Shown piece after piece: positions 60,504 through 64,000 of a stretch of 64,000 nt of DNA. The stretch's first letter is position 1. Every line of letters begins with the position of its first letter. Under the pieces are notes generated by a model that was not told where the DNA came from, searched no databases, and worked only from the letters and a program-made list of their open reading frames with translations. The position numbers and the translations under genes are program-made. The stretch comes from Mytilus galloprovincialis (Eukaryota > Mollusca > Bivalvia > Mytilida > Mytilidae). The DNA lies in NCBI RefSeq assembly GCF_965363235.1, contig NC_134839.1:60107560-60171559 (forward strand), given 5' to 3'.

Positions 60504-60921
60504 TCTCGTTGGAAGAGCCTCAATCTAATTAAAAACCGATCTCTCATCGCTCCTGTTTCTGATATGTCGCGTGGGAGATCTAACGAAACCCCCTTTGAGG
60601 TCACATGTGAGTGACCTCGTAGGTGTGTCTTTTTCGACCAATGAAATTGAGTCTTCCACGATCTTGAAAGTTTATCGTAAGGTAAAGGGATGTAACTCAT
60701 TTTATTTACGACGAAATCGTCCGTCAAAATAATTCATAAACTTTTTTGATTGGCTTATTAATAGGTCGTCAACTCATTTGCATATCATTATAAATTCATA
60801 ACTTCTAGTTCACTCACATGTGACATCTGAGCGGGTTTCGTTAGATCTCCCTCGCGACATATCAGAAACAGGAGCGATGAGAGATCAGTTTTTAATTAGA
60901 TTGGATGAGCCTCAAACTGGT
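60504..60921. repeat. Inverted repeat, ~110-bp arms
   Basis: The left arm (60504-60615) contains gagcctcaatctaattaaaa, ctctcatcgctcctgtttct, gatatgtcgcg and gagatctaacgaaacc, then tcacatgtgagtga. The right arm (60812-60921) carries the complements in reverse order. The centre is about 200 bp. High arm identity suggests a fairly young MITE or foldback element. Confidence 0.82.
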
Positions 60922-61071
60922 TGAAAAATTGAGATGTACAAACCGTGATGTTGTAACTTGATAGTTTGATGTTTCTATCAAACTAACTAACAGCAAAACG
61001 GTCGAGTGCGTAGGTAATATACTAGTATTTGGTTAGCTTGATTGCTAGCTGAACCGTTAAGTCATCATTAA

Positions 61072-61165
61072 GTTAAGTATACTTAAACGAACAATTTATC
61101 CGTCTGTAGGACTTAAACGACTAGTACGACAAAAAACAATTTATCCGTCTGTAGGACTATACTAC
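61072..61165. repeat. Short direct duplication
   Basis: acaatttatccgtctgtagg occurs twice, about 47 bp apart (near 61090 and 61136), with actt(aaacga) around it. A second local duplication, aaacttgcaga/gtatctcagaaacggt, lies at 61388-61446. No coding meaning. Confidence 0.6.
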
Positions 61166-61558
61166 TCAGAAAGAAGGATGATATACCTAACATAATGACT
61201 TCATGGTTCAGCTAGCCAAACATATTACCTTTACCTTTACTGTTAGCAGAAAAAGTAACTTAAAAAATGCTAGTTAAATCAAAGTCGCTGGATCATGACC
61301 TAGGAGCAGGGCCTCAACATAGTCGTCAAACTAGAAGTAATGCAACTTTTATTACACAGCAATGCCATATTACTAGAAAAACCTATTAAACTTGCAGACA
61401 TCTCAGAAACGGTACCTATTAAACTTGCAGGTATCTCAGAAACGGTGACAACGGACGACGACACATACTCAAGTGATAGCAAATCTCTCTGGACCTTTAA
61501 GGCCAGGTGCCCTTTCCAAAGGGGTAATCTTTTTAACCTTTTCTGTGTTGTGCTGTAA

Positions 61559-63058
61559 ATACATAATTCTTAGAACAGTGAAACCTGTTTAAACAGAATC
61601 TCTTCGGGACTTAATATGTGGTTCGGTTTTGGTTGATGGATCAGGTTCATAACGCATACAATTTGATACGATGGAGCTTAAGAACAAGTTTGGTTAATAC
61701 AGGTTTTCGGTTATACAGGATTCGGTTTAACCAGGTTTCACCGTACTAGTTGATGTCGTTGTCGTTTCTGAAAATGAAGCAATGCGTCTTTGTTGTCTGA
61801 TAAATCGTTGTTGTCTGATAAATCGAAAGGCTCGATGCCGAAGATTTTCTTGTAACAGATATTGTAAAGAAGTTCGCGAAAACCAAAGTGTCAAAAGTAA
61901 ACCGGGGGACAAAAACACAGCTGGTAACAATAAAACAAGCCACCAAACAAAGGACAGCACTACGCAAATAAGATTAAAATAAAAAGAAGAAATGGGTCGA
62001 ATTTAGGTTGCCTCTAACAAGACATTTTAATTGTAAAAGGTCAAGTAGTGGAAAGAAGGAGGAAATATATGACAGAAGAAGGTCCCCCTTCGTATAGGTC
62101 CCTTAACAAGAGACATATATTTATACTACCATACATACAACATAAAAAAGCTCCGTCTAAACCAACATAAAAAAGCGATAGGGTTTGTATAACTTCCAAT
62201 CTTCTGATAGTAACCAGTTGATTGTGCGTCACAACTTTCCAACTTCATTGATACAGGTTTTGCAACTTCATTGATACAGGTGTATCACTACGCTTTAAGC
62301 TAGGAAGCTTTACGCTAGGAATTTTTCTTAATTAAGGAGACTGAGATTTATTTTTATCTCATTTGCAAGCTCTTAAATGCTGGTTCTAAAATGAACACTA
62401 ACTTTAGTCTTCTATGTTTTTCAATAAAGTATCAAAGTCATGCCCACTATCGAATTACATCTTTTAAATCATTTGATCTAAGCAAAATTTCGAGGACCTG
62501 AATTAAATAGCTCCTATCAATTTTTACGATACATGGTGTATTCTGATGAACATTTTATTTCAGTAATGGTCGCCAATCAGGTCTGAAAAGGCATAAGAAG
62601 GAAACCATTTTATCGATGAAAATTTATCTTTTTTTTTGCCTGATAACAATACAATATTGTGATATAACTATGAATATTATACTTTTCTTCTATTATAAAC
62701 TGAGGATAATTATTTACAAGTTTGATCCAAATCAATCTTAAAGCATAAGAAAAGATCTTCAAAAATGTTTATGATTACGCATGAATCAAAATAATGGGAA
62801 ACAAAGACCGAAGAAAGTGAGGACAAAATCGTTAATGGCGAGAGGAATTAACAATTAAATGAAATAGATTCACTGAAACTTGTAATTGAAATAAAGCAAC
62901 AACATATATATATAGTTAATGACAAGGTAAATAAAAAGTAATACCTACTGCTATTTGACTGAAATCATTTTAACATAACAATATTGACAATAATACAATA
63001 CTATCAAGTGGCTTGCCTTTATGGCAAAAATTTAATGCAGCTAGTGTTTCTCTCAAAA
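61559..63058. other. Intergenic, no gene seen
   Basis: Only chance frames up to 77 codons. caacttcattgatacaggt is duplicated at 62241 and 62263. The sequence may be the downstream flank of the right-edge gene. Confidence 0.4.
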
Positions 63059-63386
63059 CTGTTGAACAGTAAGGTTTGGGTAATGAACATAAACAAACAC
63101 AGAACAAATTGTTCACATAAATCTGAAATGCTTTTCTGTTCAACACTGTAAACACTTAAAAAATGAATAACTTGAAAAAAGCTCCCTTTGCTGAACTTCG
63201 ACATAAAATCATTACACGAACCTCCTTTAAACATAAATTATTAAATAAAGAATACTTGAATCATTTAGAACTGTACTTATAAATTGAGTTAATGTCCATT
63301 TTCATCGGAATATCCTGGAATGCCAGCACTATTACACTATATGAACTCTAAACTATGTCCATTACCCAAACCTTACTGTTCAACAG
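63059..63386. repeat. 31-bp inverted repeat, 266-bp spacer
   Basis: ctgttgaacagtaaggtttg (63059 on) is mirrored by caaaccttactgttcaacag (ending 63386), with one mismatch over 31 bp. It lies just past the stop codon of the minus-strand gene at the right edge, within its probable 3' UTR, so a long-loop stem in that mRNA is possible. Confidence 0.8.
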
Positions 63387-63502
63387 ATAATTGAACTCGG
63401 ACCTAAAAGAAGGATATGTGTCATAAGTTGATGGAATTTGTAATACTCGCCCACATGAATGAGCTATTGGTGACCGTGTGAACTCTTTAGATAAAAAAAA
63501 AC

Positions 63503-64000
63503 TCAATCGTTATTTTCATTCCCAGCAGGACATCTGAACCTGTGCAGAACCTCAAGAAAGCCTTTTGTTTTTTCTCCATCTAGATCTTTGATATATCTTT
63601 TTAAAAAGCCTGTACATAGCCTTTCCGCTTCTTTCATGTTTTGCGGTACAATCAAGGATTTCAAAATTTCCTTGGGTGTTGGTTTCATTTCTTGATAAAT
63701 TTGTTTTAGTTTGCCTGGAGTGACTTGCAACTGTCGTAATTTTGAACGGAAACATTCAATCACGTATCGTGGTTGTTGAATCAACTCTTTATGTGCCAAC
63801 TCTCCAATAATTGGCAGGACATGTTCAGAATTCACCAATTTTCTACAAGAATGACTATCAAGGAATTCAAGGAAGTCATCTTGATCCACATCATTGAAAT
63901 TGGAAATAGCTTTTTTAACAATCTGACTTTCCATTTCAGGTAAGTAATCTGAAAACAATTCAATCAGACTTGATTCAATGCTTCCATGAATGCACTCTTC
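63503..64000 (-). CDS. HECT/G2E3-like protein, C-terminal exon (partial)
   Basis: The frame is open from the window edge (EECIHGSIESSLIELF ...) to TAA at 63503, about 165 residues, so only the 3' exon is seen. It contains YVIECFRSKL, LKQIYQEMKPTPKEIL, CTGFLKRYIKDLDGEKTKGF and LEVLHRFRCPAG. The pattern 'PTP..IL..L ... FL.RYI..LD.EK...FL.. L..F' resembles the region leading into the end of HECT-type ubiquitin ligase domains as found in G2E3-like and many invertebrate proteins. There, a catalytic Cys would follow in a full HECT; here the protein ends at GNENND soon after, without a clear HECT Cys motif. It may be a truncated, non-catalytic relative. The family call is tentative. Confidence 0.5.
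   Translation of the reverse strand, partial: EECIHGSIESSLIELFSDYLPEMESQIVKKAISNFNDVDQDDFLEFLDSHSCRKLVNSEHVLPIIGELAHKELIQQPRYVIECFRSKLRQLQVTPGKLKQIYQEMKPTPKEILKSLIVPQNMKEAERLCTGFLKRYIKDLDGEKTKGFLEVLHRFRCPAGNENND

Overview
The window is a gene-poor, AT-rich, repeat-dominated stretch of an animal nuclear genome. It is most likely a bivalve mollusc, and probably a mussel (Mytilus). That rests on dispersed repeats I recognise from mussel sequence: the 'cgtctggcgtattaaattataa' family, the 'atgccccacctacgatagtaga' family, and the 'ggtatgattgccaatgagac' / 'ggtcaccgtacg' family. It also rests on animal genes with introns. No bacterial, organellar or rRNA signal was seen.

The one clearly intact host gene is an intronless iodothyronine deiodinase on the minus strand (27182-26442). 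It reads through one in-frame TGA, which is the selenocysteine codon of the NFGSCTU(P)P active site. A SECIS-like stem-loop (26201-26138) and an AATAAA signal (26133-26128) follow in the 3' UTR. A conventional ORF caller splits this gene in two. A second host-like gene enters from the right edge on the minus strand (64000-63503) and resembles the C-terminal part of HECT/G2E3-like proteins.

The other coding sequence comes from mobile or domesticated elements. A permuted Penelope-like retroelement with N-terminal GIY-YIG and C-terminal RT (Naiad type) lies at 37.75-40.0 kb on the plus strand, decayed. A C-terminal piece of a similar RT is at 30.23-30.80 kb (minus). A Crypton-type tyrosine recombinase (DUF3504) ORF is at 41.15-40.19 kb (minus). 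A Ty3/gypsy element at 51.5-48.9 kb (minus) has an internal deletion fusing RT to integrase. A two-exon integrase-core (DDE) gene at 56.71-58.75 kb (plus) carries two premature stops.

Layout. 0-13 kb: intergenic, with hairpins and MITE-like inverted repeats (3.9, 4.5-5.0 and 6.9-7.3 kb). 13-25 kb: an unidentified coding-like block, dispersed mussel repeats and a 590-bp TIR element. 25.07-25.88 kb: a 32-bp tandem array. 26.1-27.2 kb: the deiodinase. 28.4-31 kb: a dispersed repeat, a 147-bp tandem array and an RT fragment. 32-34 kb: hairpins. 34.38-35.95 kb: a pyrimidine-rich 18-bp minisatellite. 37.4-46.7 kb: a 168-bp satellite in several blocks, mixed with the Penelope-like element, the Crypton ORF and an inserted 1.1-kb element with a 9-bp target duplication. 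47-56 kb: gypsy remains, AT-rich noncoding DNA, a poly(T) insertion and a palindromic tandem array. 56-64 kb: the integrase-core gene, inverted repeats and the right-edge gene.

The genes form no operon or shared pathway. The recurrent theme is selenocysteine: the deiodinase uses it, and the Penelope-like copy has a TGA exactly where its CxC motif should have a cysteine.
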